64,000 bases of DNA from SZUA-592 sp041556555 (lineage in GTDB: Bacteria; Pseudomonadota; Gammaproteobacteria; Eutrophobiales; Eutrophobiaceae). The stretch lies in the NCBI GenBank assembly GCA_041556555.1, contig JBFFIE010000006.1:15292-79291 (forward strand), read 5' to 3'. Shown here piece after piece: positions 51,819 to 59,880 of the stretch; position 1 is the stretch's first letter; each line of letters begins with the position of its first letter. Both the position numbers and the translations under genes were made by a program. The notes below the pieces were generated by a model. The model saw nothing but the letters and a program-made list of their open reading frames with translations. It did not search any database and was not told where the DNA came from.

Positions 51819-53057
51819 ATGCCCGGTGCTTTGTCTTTGATTTCACAAAACCTATGCTTCGCCTCGCGTCTGGCAGCGGTGGTGTGCATGCTTATCGCCA
51901 TCTCTGCCTGCGCGACACAGATGTTTGTTCCGTCCACCATTGAGTCCCATGGCTTTGAACAACGAGCACTGTCGCAGACCGAAGATTTCGTCAAGGTAAC
52001 TGCCGCGGTACCTTCGCCCGAGGAGGTGATTGAGTTATTCGGTATCGATCTTTATGCAGACGGAATTCAGCCAGTCTGGCTCAATGTAGAGAATACTGGC
52101 GATAAGCATGTACGAGTCACCATGTTCAGTATCGATGAAGACTACTACTCGCCGCTTGAAGTTGCCTGGCTGTATCGGAAACGCTTCACGAAGAGCAGCC
52201 GCAGATCCCTGGAGCGCTGGCTTCTGGATAATACGCTACCAAGGTTTATCCCTGCAGGTGGATCGCGCTCTGGGTTCGTCTTCACGCATACTAGCGTGGG
52301 TACCAAGGGCTTCAATGTCGACGTTTATACCGATCTCACCGCAATGAATTTTACATTCTTTGTGCCGCTACCAGGTTTCCAGCCGGACTATATGAACGTC
52401 GATTTTAAGAACCTGTATCAGGACGATGAAATTATCAGGGGCGATCTTGACACGCTGCGCAGGATGCTCAGCGATATGCCCTGTTGCACAACGGATGAGT
52501 CCAGCGAGGCATTTGGTGATCCACTCAATATCGTAATTGTAGGTACACCCGAAGCCGTGCGTCGCTCCCTGCTTCGTGGCCAATGGCAAGAGACGGAAGC
52601 AAACAGTCCGGTTACTCGTATTGCCCGAACCCATTTCTATCGCGGAAGACAGCCGGACGGTACATTTCACAAGGCGCGGCCCGACGGCCGCGAGCGCAAG
52701 GAGCTGCGATTATGGCGGGCACCGATCCTTGTTGACGGTGAGGCCGTATGGCTCGGGCATGTCAGTTACGATATGAGTGGAGCCTTGTTTTCACTCGACA
52801 TGGCAAATTATCAAATCGACCCGGACGTCGACGATGCGCGCATGTTCGTGTTGCAAAATTTCTGGTACAACCAGTCGCTGAGAGGATTCGCGATGGCTGA
52901 TGGAATTCCGCCAGCAGCCATTGAAGCTCCACATACGAATTTTCACGGCTCGGACTACTTTACCGATGGTATGCGTGCTGTACTGCTAGTATCCGAGGAA
53001 CCGGTCGCAATGGACGAGACGGAGATACTCGTTTGGGAGACGTATGTTTCCAAGTAA
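51819..53057 (+). CDS. LssY C-terminal-domain lipoprotein, copy 1
   Basis: A 412-residue protein. The signal ends in a lipobox (LIAISAC), so it is probably a lipoprotein. A shared domain follows (FGIDLYADGIQPVWLNVENTG, GTKGFNVDVY) and then an LssY-C-like region (GDPLNIVIVGTPEAVRRSLL, GQWQETEA, LRLWRAPILVDGEAVWLGHVS, IDPDVDDARMFV). The Cys-Cys pair in MPCCTTDE is kept in both copies. LssY was named from a Legionella secretion locus, but its role is not established. The following gene is a close paralogue, overlapping by 14 bases, so the pair arose by tandem duplication. Confidence 0.75.
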   Translation: MPGALSLISQNLCFASRLAAVVCMLIAISACATQMFVPSTIESHGFEQRALSQTEDFVKVTAAVPSPEEVIELFGIDLYADGIQPVWLNVENTGDKHVRVTMFSIDEDYYSPLEVAWLYRKRFTKSSRRSLERWLLDNTLPRFIPAGGSRSGFVFTHTSVGTKGFNVDVYTDLTAMNFTFFVPLPGFQPDYMNVDFKNLYQDDEIIRGDLDTLRRMLSDMPCCTTDESSEAFGDPLNIVIVGTPEAVRRSLLRGQWQETEANSPVTRIARTHFYRGRQPDGTFHKARPDGRERKELRLWRAPILVDGEAVWLGHVSYDMSGALFSLDMANYQIDPDVDDARMFVLQNFWYNQSLRGFAMADGIPPAAIEAPHTNFHGSDYFTDGMRAVLLVSEEPVAMDETEILVWETYVSK

Positions 53058-54357
53058 TAACACCCACATCCGTGTGAGGGGCGTCATCATCACCAGCTTC
53101 TTTTTGTATCTGTGTCTGGCCTGTCAGCTGGTGCAGGGGCAAACTCACGACGACGTCGGCAGCCAACAGGTTGCTCCACCAAACGAGCGCTTTTATGTTA
53201 AAACAGAACGCGATGTCCGCGTGACAACAGCTGTGCCAACAGTCTTTGAAACGTTCCAGATATTCGGCGTTAGCCTCTATGCAAGGAACATTCAGCCGGT
53301 TTGGGTGCAGATCGAGAATCTCGGCGACGAGGAACTCTTGTTCCTGCCAACCAGTGTTGACGAGGCATACTTCACTCCGATTGAGACGTCATACCGTCGC
53401 CAGAACAGGATTACCATTCTGGACTGGGCCCTGAGTCGCGACTATTACGACATGAATATGAGCATGTATATTGAACCGGGTGAGTTACGATCCGGGTATA
53501 TCTTTACTCGCATCGATGAAGGAACCAAATCCTTCAACGTCGATGTCGTCAGTAAGGAAGAGCAATTCCGGATGAGCTTCTTCGTGCCTGTGCCGGGGCT
53601 GAAGCTCGATCATTACAAGATCAACTGGCAAGACCTGTATACCAAAGAAGAGATCAAGGACGTTGATCTTGATGGCCTGATTGCAGGACTCGAAGCACTG
53701 CCCTGCTGCACCACCGACAAGAAGGCGGAATCCGATGGCGATCCCCTGAACCTTGTGATCGTCGGTAATGTCCGGGACGTCTACTATGCGTTCATACGAG
53801 CTGGATGGGATGAGACAGAGACCATCTATGGTGCATCACTTTGGAAAACCATGACATCCGCTATCGGGGGAAGTGAGTATCGATATTCACCAGTCAGCGC
53901 ACTATACGTCTATGGCCGCGCACAGGATGCAGCACTGCAAAAGGCACGCACAAGTATCCATCAGCGGAATCACTTGCGGTTGTGGATGACACCGATGCGT
54001 TACGAAGGCAAGCCGGTATGGATTGGACAGATCAGTCGTGACATTGGCGTACGAATGACCTGGAAAACCATCACCACCCACAAGATCGATCCGGATGTTG
54101 ACGAAACGCGCGAATACCTGCTGGAGGACCTGGCCTACGCGCAGTCACTTGCTGCGTTTGGCTACGTCGGTGGCGTCGGTCTTGCATCGTACGACCAACC
54201 TCGAAACAATCTCACCGGTGACCCTTATTTTACTGACGGGCTACGCATCGTGCTGTTTGTTTCGACCGAACCCGTTGCCATTGACGAGATCGACTACCTG
54301 AATCTAGGCCAACATCCGTTATTGGTTAATCCAGGCGCCGATTCCGTTCTTTATTAA
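53044..54357 (+). CDS. LssY C-terminal-domain protein, copy 2
   Basis: A 437-residue paralogue of the preceding protein. The ATG at 53044 lies inside the end of copy 1. The N-terminal signal is VIITSFFLYLCLACQLVQG; LCLAC is a poor lipobox, so it may be cleaved as a soluble periplasmic protein instead. Shared blocks are FGVSLYARNIQPVWVQIENLG, EGTKSFNVDVV, LPCCTTD, GDPLNLVIVGN, LRLWMTPMRYEGKPVWIGQIS and HKIDPDVDETREYL. It has an insert of about 20 residues near the middle (SAIGGSEYRYSPVSALYVYG). A shared complex with copy 1 is inferred from coupling. Confidence 0.75.
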   Translation: MFPSNNTHIRVRGVIITSFFLYLCLACQLVQGQTHDDVGSQQVAPPNERFYVKTERDVRVTTAVPTVFETFQIFGVSLYARNIQPVWVQIENLGDEELLFLPTSVDEAYFTPIETSYRRQNRITILDWALSRDYYDMNMSMYIEPGELRSGYIFTRIDEGTKSFNVDVVSKEEQFRMSFFVPVPGLKLDHYKINWQDLYTKEEIKDVDLDGLIAGLEALPCCTTDKKAESDGDPLNLVIVGNVRDVYYAFIRAGWDETETIYGASLWKTMTSAIGGSEYRYSPVSALYVYGRAQDAALQKARTSIHQRNHLRLWMTPMRYEGKPVWIGQISRDIGVRMTWKTITTHKIDPDVDETREYLLEDLAYAQSLAAFGYVGGVGLASYDQPRNNLTGDPYFTDGLRIVLFVSTEPVAIDEIDYLNLGQHPLLVNPGADSVLY

Positions 54358-54490
54358 CATTAGCTGTTTTTTTCCTTTAACCTTGTGCGCTTTTTTGAAA
54401 AAGCTCATTCATCACTAAATAACCAACTGTTTTTCTCACGGTGTAAACGTTGTTGGGGAAGATTGCCAATAGCAGGCAAGTTCCAGAATA

Positions 54491-55078
54491 TTATTTTACG
54501 TCGTTGATGTTGAGTTTCAGCAGCATGAAATCCAGGCCATTTGCCAGTAGCCGTTGGCGTGTTTCATTCAGTTTTTTCTGTTCGCGGTAGGGACCGACAC
54601 GGACGCGATGACGGATATCCTTGCCATTGATGACAACCCGCTGGATATCGGCACTGATGCCGAGCAATGCCAGCCGGGCCTTCACTTCATCAGCCGCTTC
54701 ATACTGTTCAAATGAACCGACCTGCAGTATATATACGCCGGTATCTTCGCTCAGTGCCCCGGAATCCTGTTTATCCTCGGCCTCCCATTCAGAAACATTG
54801 ACCTTCATGCTGGGGAGTATCTTGTAAAAATCAAACTGTGGGGTCGTGGCTGTGGAATCAGTAGACGCCTCCGGTTTTTCCAAGGTTGTATCTGGTGTTG
54901 AGCCTGTATCAGCCACGTTTCCATCACCGGGGTAGGAAAGGCCTTTCAGGTAGACAATAAAAGCAACAAATAAACCGATACTAAGACCGGTCAGAAAAGG
55001 CAAGATCGCATCAGTAGCGGAAGCGGATTTAGTGTTGCGACCTGATTTTCGCTTTCTGTGTTTATAGTCTCTGGTCAT
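54491..55078 (-). CDS. SPOR-domain membrane protein (FtsN-like)
   Basis: A 195-residue bitopic protein. A basic cytoplasmic tail (HRKRKSGRNTK) leads to one span (ILPFLTGLSIGLFVAFIVYL), a low-complexity linker and a C-terminal SPOR domain (GVYILQVGSFEQYEAADEVKARLALLG, HRVRVGPYREQKKLNETRQRL). SPOR domains bind denuded peptidoglycan at division sites. Its start overlaps the argS stop by one base. The priA-argS-SPOR cluster often continues into hslVU in gammaproteobacteria, but here the LssY pair follows instead. Confidence 0.88.
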   Translation of the reverse strand: MTRDYKHRKRKSGRNTKSASATDAILPFLTGLSIGLFVAFIVYLKGLSYPGDGNVADTGSTPDTTLEKPEASTDSTATTPQFDFYKILPSMKVNVSEWEAEDKQDSGALSEDTGVYILQVGSFEQYEAADEVKARLALLGISADIQRVVINGKDIRHRVRVGPYREQKKLNETRQRLLANGLDFMLLKLNINDVK

Positions 55079-56826
55079 TACATCTTTTCAGGGGTGGATA
55101 CACCGAGCAACGAAAGGCCATTTCTTATGACCTGCCGTACTGCACAGATCAGTTCAATCCTGGCATTTCTCAGACCCTCATCATCAACAAGGATCTGGCA
55201 GGCATTGTAGTAAGTATGAAATTCATTAGCCAGCTCCCTGAGATAGAATACGATTTGATGTGGTTCATAGCTCTGCGCCGCATTCAAAAGGATTTCAGGA
55301 TAGATTGAAAGCCGGGTGAGAATTGCTTTTTCGTAAGATTGGTCAAGACGGTCTAAATCAACAGAAGCAGGATCCGCAGGAAGTGTCAGGTTTTTTTCAC
55401 TGGCCTGACGCAAAACACTGCAGATACGGGCATGCGCATACTGGATATAATATACCGGATTGTCCTGAGATTCTGATTTTGCCAACTCAAGATCAAAATC
55501 AAGGTGTTGCTCGCTCTTGCGCATGACATAGAAGAAGCGGGCAGCATCTTTGCCAACCTCGTTTCTAAGTTCGCGCAAGGTAACAAATTGCCCGGAACGG
55601 GTCGACATCTGTAACTTTTCAGGTCCACGGTAAAGAGTCGCGAATTGAACAAGCAGAATATCCAGCAGATCCGGGTTCTTGCCAAGTGCTTCAAGAGATG
55701 CCTTGACTCTCGCAATATATCCATGGTGATCAGCACCCCAGATGTCGATCATCCGGTCGTAACCGCGTTCATATTTTAAGTGGTGGTAGGCGATATCGGA
55801 CGCAAAATAGGTCGTTTGACCGTTTTCTCTAATAACCACACGGTCTTTTTCATCTCCAAGATCGGTGCTGCGAAACCAGGTTGCCCCGTCTTTCTGATAG
55901 AGATAATCATTTCTGCGCAGGATATCGATGGCTTCCTCTACCTTGTTTGTTTCGGTCAGGCTTTTTTCAGAAAACCAGTTATCGAAAACTACGCCGAATT
56001 CAGCGAGATCATTTTCAATATCATCGCGAATAGCATTCAGACTTTTTTCAAACAGGAATAGATAGTTATCCTTGCCTAGCTCCGTTTTTGCACAGGCAAT
56101 CAAGGCATCCAGCAGTTTCTCGGGATCCGTATGACTTGCAATTATGCCAGTCAGAGTTTCGGCAGAACACACCAGTCCAGATTTTTTTTCCTGATAAATA
56201 GCATCAGCTATATCTTTTATATAATCACCCTGATAGGCATTTCCGGGGAGCTCAATGTTGATATCACAAAACTGCAGATAGCGGAGCCAGACACTTACTG
56301 CAAGGATGTCCATCTGCCTCCCGGCGTCGTTGACATAATACTCACGTTCAACCCGATAACCTGCTGCCTCTAGCAGGTTGGCCGTTGCTGCTCCATAGGC
56401 AGCACCACGGCCATGCCCGATATGTAAGGGACCGGTCGGGTTTGCAGAAACAAATTCGATCAATATGCTTTGGTCTTTCCCGAAATCAGATTGGCCAAAT
56501 TTCTCTCCTTTTTCCCTGATCTCGTGAATAACATTCAGGAAGGAATCCTGATTAAGAAAAAAATTTATAAAACCAGGGCCGGCAATATCCACTTTGTTGA
56601 CTAATGCAGACGGTGGCATCAAGGATACAATTTTTTCTGCAAGTTCCCTTGGCTTGGTACCTGTACGTGAGGCAAGCACCATGGCTACATTACATGCCAG
56701 ATCACCATGTTTCTGATCACGTGTATTTTCAACCTTGAATGAAATATCCCTGGCTGACTCCAGGTCATTTTCCCTGGCATATATTTCCAGGGCAGCGCGT
56801 ATAAGTTGTTCGATTGAATCTTTCAC
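55078..56826 (-). CDS. argS: Arginyl-tRNA synthetase
   Basis: Charges tRNA-Arg. The 582 residues have the N-terminal Add-1 domain (FKVENTRDQKHGDLACNVAMVLA), the class I HIGH motif in GPLHIGHGRGAAYG, and the region VQFATLYRGPEKLQMSTRSGQFVTL, where the KMSK-like element is MSTR as usual for ArgRS. The C-terminal anticodon domain ends in LSLLGVSTPEKM. It lies with the SPOR gene downstream. Confidence 0.96.
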   Translation of the reverse strand: MKDSIEQLIRAALEIYARENDLESARDISFKVENTRDQKHGDLACNVAMVLASRTGTKPRELAEKIVSLMPPSALVNKVDIAGPGFINFFLNQDSFLNVIHEIREKGEKFGQSDFGKDQSILIEFVSANPTGPLHIGHGRGAAYGAATANLLEAAGYRVEREYYVNDAGRQMDILAVSVWLRYLQFCDINIELPGNAYQGDYIKDIADAIYQEKKSGLVCSAETLTGIIASHTDPEKLLDALIACAKTELGKDNYLFLFEKSLNAIRDDIENDLAEFGVVFDNWFSEKSLTETNKVEEAIDILRRNDYLYQKDGATWFRSTDLGDEKDRVVIRENGQTTYFASDIAYHHLKYERGYDRMIDIWGADHHGYIARVKASLEALGKNPDLLDILLVQFATLYRGPEKLQMSTRSGQFVTLRELRNEVGKDAARFFYVMRKSEQHLDFDLELAKSESQDNPVYYIQYAHARICSVLRQASEKNLTLPADPASVDLDRLDQSYEKAILTRLSIYPEILLNAAQSYEPHQIVFYLRELANEFHTYYNACQILVDDEGLRNARIELICAVRQVIRNGLSLLGVSTPEKM

Positions 56827-56905
56827 AGATCTGTCTGCTTAAAAAAGGCGCACATTGTAGCCTGCCCGCTGCGGGAGGAGAAGGAGGATAATGCTTTTAA
56901 GAAAC

Positions 56906-57559
56906 TTATTTGACTGTAGTCAGGCCTAGTATTTCCCAATCTTGCATGCCGCCCCGGTACCATTTCAGTTTGTTCGCAGGATAGCCCATATCCAGCAAGG
57001 TGTTTATATTGGATGGGGATTGTCCGCACCACATCCCGTTGCAGAATAGTACGAGTGTCTTGGCGTTGGAAAAGTCCCATAACCCTTCATGCATTCTGAC
57101 ACCAAAGCGTTCCTTGAGAATGTCGGCAACCTCGAAAGGATCAGCACCTGCGTCAGTTTTCAGGCTAGTCCATGGTATGTTGATGGAACCTGGTATGGTT
57201 CCATTTTTCACCCAATCCGGAGTGCGGGAATCGATTACCAGGATAGAGTTATTTCCGTCATGTATTTTTTTCAGGTAGTTCAGCATTTCCAGTTCACCAA
57301 TGGTTTCAACACCTTCGGCAATTTTTATTGGTTGAATACAAAACGGTGGACAATCCCTGGATGTCCAGGCATAGGCTGGATTGACTTTATTATTTCCATC
57401 CTGATTTCTCCGGATAGTGATCTCTTTCCCTTTATGTGTGACTGTCACTGAATCGAGGCTATCAGTTATACCAACATCGGCCGCAGCCTGTGGGGTAACC
57501 CATGCTACTGCCATGGCAAGCGATAAATACAAGGTATAAGATCTTAATTGTTCCCACAT
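56906..57559 (-). CDS. Exported rhodanese-domain protein
   Basis: A 217-residue protein from ATG 57559 (MWEQLRSYTLYLSLAMAVA), which has GAGGAAA seven bases upstream; a longer open frame is less likely. The signal peptide ends in PQAAA. The C-terminal rhodanese fold has the active loop CNGMWCGQSP, where the Cys after LVLF is the sulfur-carrying residue and a second Cys sits in the loop. A CPPFC pair at mid-protein could be redox active. A periplasmic sulfur-transfer role is inferred. It is downstream of priA on the same strand. Confidence 0.85.
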   Translation of the reverse strand: MWEQLRSYTLYLSLAMAVAWVTPQAAADVGITDSLDSVTVTHKGKEITIRRNQDGNNKVNPAYAWTSRDCPPFCIQPIKIAEGVETIGELEMLNYLKKIHDGNNSILVIDSRTPDWVKNGTIPGSINIPWTSLKTDAGADPFEVADILKERFGVRMHEGLWDFSNAKTLVLFCNGMWCGQSPSNINTLLDMGYPANKLKWYRGGMQDWEILGLTTVK

Positions 57560-57600
57560 AGCAATTTCCTCATTCAACCTTGACAGTTTTGACAGCATTT

Positions 57601-57624
57601 TGCTTCAATGGTGCCATTGAAGCA
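57601..57624. repeat. Perfect 11-base inverted repeat between priA and rhodanese gene
   Basis: TGCTTCAATGG and CCATTGAAGCA flank a two-base centre. On the minus strand it comes right after the priA stop and before the rhodanese leader. No T-run follows in either direction, so it may stabilise mRNA ends or be a protein site rather than a standard terminator. Confidence 0.6.
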
Positions 57625-57630
57625 TTTCCT

Positions 57631-59841
57631 CTATAACATGTCCTGTGGATCCACATCCAGTGACCAGCGAACCTTGCGACTGCTCTGGAGTTGTTCAATT
57701 TCAGGGATCCATCCGGCAAGCAGCTTGCCAAGTAATTTTCTGTTTTCCGTCTGGAGTAAAAGTTGCATGCGGTAACGTCCAGCCCGTTTTTCGATTGGCG
57801 GAATAAACGGGCCAAAAACATCATGGCTGATGTTGGAACCGGCAAGTAGCTGCCTCGCTTCCTGAAGAAATCTCTGACAGTGTTTCTTGCTGTTCGATTC
57901 TGTGCGGATAAGTGCCTGACAGGTATATGGTGGCAGACCAGTATCTGCCCGTTCCTTGAGAAGCAGCGATGAGTATTGTTTGTAGTCATGTGCCTTCAGG
58001 GTTAACAATAACGGATGGTCTGGGAAATGTGATTGTATGTATACCATTCCCGGTTTATCACCGCGTCCAGCACGGCCGCTGACCTGCATGATAAGTTGTC
58101 CCATTCTCTCACTGGCACGGTAATCTGCGCTGTGTAATCCATGATCAGCATCAATGATGCCCACCAGTGTCACACCGGGGAAATGATGTCCCTTGGCCAG
58201 CATCTGGGTTCCTATCATGATATCCACGTTGCCCTCGTTAATATCCTTTAGCATGGTCTCCATGGACCCCTTGCGCCGGGTAGAGTCACGGTCTATGCGA
58301 GAAATCCTCGCCTTCGGGAACAGTGTCTCGAGTGTTTCTACGGCTCTTTGCGTCCCATGACCGATTTCTATCATGTTCTCTCCCGAACATTGCGGGCATT
58401 GTCCCGGTATGCGTTCCTGGTGGTCACAATGATGGCAGTGCAATCGCCCGGTCGATTTATGGTAAGTCATGCGGATTTCGCAACGTGGACATTTCATTAT
58501 GGCACCACAGTCATGACACATGTAAACCGGGGCAAATCCGCGTCTGTTCAGAAACAGGAGGGTTTGCTCGTTTTTTTGCAAATTGATTTCGATTTGTTCA
58601 AGAAGAGAGGTTGAAAAGGCACCAGTCATGTTTTCACCTCTGATATCTTTTATCAGAATATCAGGCAGACGGGAGCCAGCAGCGCGCCTTCCCAGGTATA
58701 ACTCGCGATATTTACCTTGCATGACGTTATATATTGATTCCATGGATGGTGTTGCCGAGCCAAGGATGATCGGTATCCTGGCCTGGTGCGCTCTAAGCAA
58801 GGCAAGATCCCTGGCAGAATACCTGAAGTTTTCCTGCTGTTTGTAAGAGAGATCGTGTTCTTCATCAACGACGATCAGTCCGAGGTTTTTGAATGGTGTC
58901 CAGAGTGCCGAACGGGTCCCGAGTAAGACCCTGTTATTACCATCCCTGGTGCGTAACCAGGTATTGAGCCGTTCGCGATCAGTCAAACCGGAATGCATGA
59001 CAGCAATCTCCAATCCGAGTCGTGATTTAAAATAGTTAATAAATTGCGTGGTCAGGCCGATTTCTGGCAGCAACACCAAAGCCTGGCGGTTGTTCTTAAT
59101 GACTTCCTGGATGCATTTAATATAAACCTCGGTTTTACCACTTCCAGTAATACCGTAAAGCAAACAGGGGTGGTAGTCGTTTAATCGGCTGGTGATTGTT
59201 GATACGGCCTGTTCCTGTTCAGGGTTAAGTTTGAAATCAGATAAAAATTTGTTTGAAATCGAAATACCGTTTTCCTGTGTGGCCTTTCTGACCAGTTTTT
59301 TCCCTTCCAGCTGTTTCAGGGGAATACGCCAGTTTGTGAAGACATCTGAAAGTTGACCAGATGTTAACGGTTGCTTGTGAGAATTAATATAATCATAAAT
59401 AGCCTTTTGCTTGGGTGAATTTTTTAGAAGTTCGGTAGTTTGTTTTACTGCTGCTTCAGATGTTTCCCATTTATCTATTGAGGACACTTCAAGAATTGAA
59501 ACGGTGCGTATTAACCTGGGTAGCGTCCCAAGGAACACGTCTCCGGCAGGCTGATGATAATAATCACGGGCCCAATGCATGAAGTTCAGAAGTTCCTGTC
59601 CGAAAATTGGTTCACTGTCCAGAACAGATTCTACCCGTTTTAATTTGTGCTTTGATATCGCGGTTATATCAGTGACTTCAAGCAAGAGTCCGATTACCTT
59701 TTTTGATTTACCAAACGGGACCCTTAAACGTAAACCTGGTACCAGTATACTTTCGTCTAGATTCGCAGGCGGGAGATAATCAAAGATTTTTCTCAGAGGC
59801 GTGTCTATGACAACCTTCAGGATACAATTTGTTGAGTGCAT
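57631..59841 (-). CDS. priA: Primosomal protein N' (PriA helicase)
   Basis: Restarts stalled replication forks. The 736 residues start with the 3' DNA-binding domain (LRKIFDYLPP, GLRLRVPFGKSKKVIGLLLEV). The helicase core has Walker A GITGSGKTEVYI, Walker B VVDEEHDLSYKQ, ILGSATPSMES and VSGRAGRGDKPG. The zinc module of paired cysteines is CHDCGAIMKCPRCEI, CHHCDHQERIPGQCPQCSG. It is complete, with no frameshift. Confidence 0.96.
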   Translation of the reverse strand: MHSTNCILKVVIDTPLRKIFDYLPPANLDESILVPGLRLRVPFGKSKKVIGLLLEVTDITAISKHKLKRVESVLDSEPIFGQELLNFMHWARDYYHQPAGDVFLGTLPRLIRTVSILEVSSIDKWETSEAAVKQTTELLKNSPKQKAIYDYINSHKQPLTSGQLSDVFTNWRIPLKQLEGKKLVRKATQENGISISNKFLSDFKLNPEQEQAVSTITSRLNDYHPCLLYGITGSGKTEVYIKCIQEVIKNNRQALVLLPEIGLTTQFINYFKSRLGLEIAVMHSGLTDRERLNTWLRTRDGNNRVLLGTRSALWTPFKNLGLIVVDEEHDLSYKQQENFRYSARDLALLRAHQARIPIILGSATPSMESIYNVMQGKYRELYLGRRAAGSRLPDILIKDIRGENMTGAFSTSLLEQIEINLQKNEQTLLFLNRRGFAPVYMCHDCGAIMKCPRCEIRMTYHKSTGRLHCHHCDHQERIPGQCPQCSGENMIEIGHGTQRAVETLETLFPKARISRIDRDSTRRKGSMETMLKDINEGNVDIMIGTQMLAKGHHFPGVTLVGIIDADHGLHSADYRASERMGQLIMQVSGRAGRGDKPGMVYIQSHFPDHPLLLTLKAHDYKQYSSLLLKERADTGLPPYTCQALIRTESNSKKHCQRFLQEARQLLAGSNISHDVFGPFIPPIEKRAGRYRMQLLLQTENRKLLGKLLAGWIPEIEQLQSSRKVRWSLDVDPQDML

Positions 59842-59880
59842 GACCGAGAAACGGTAAGCCTATTCTATGGCCATTTATGA

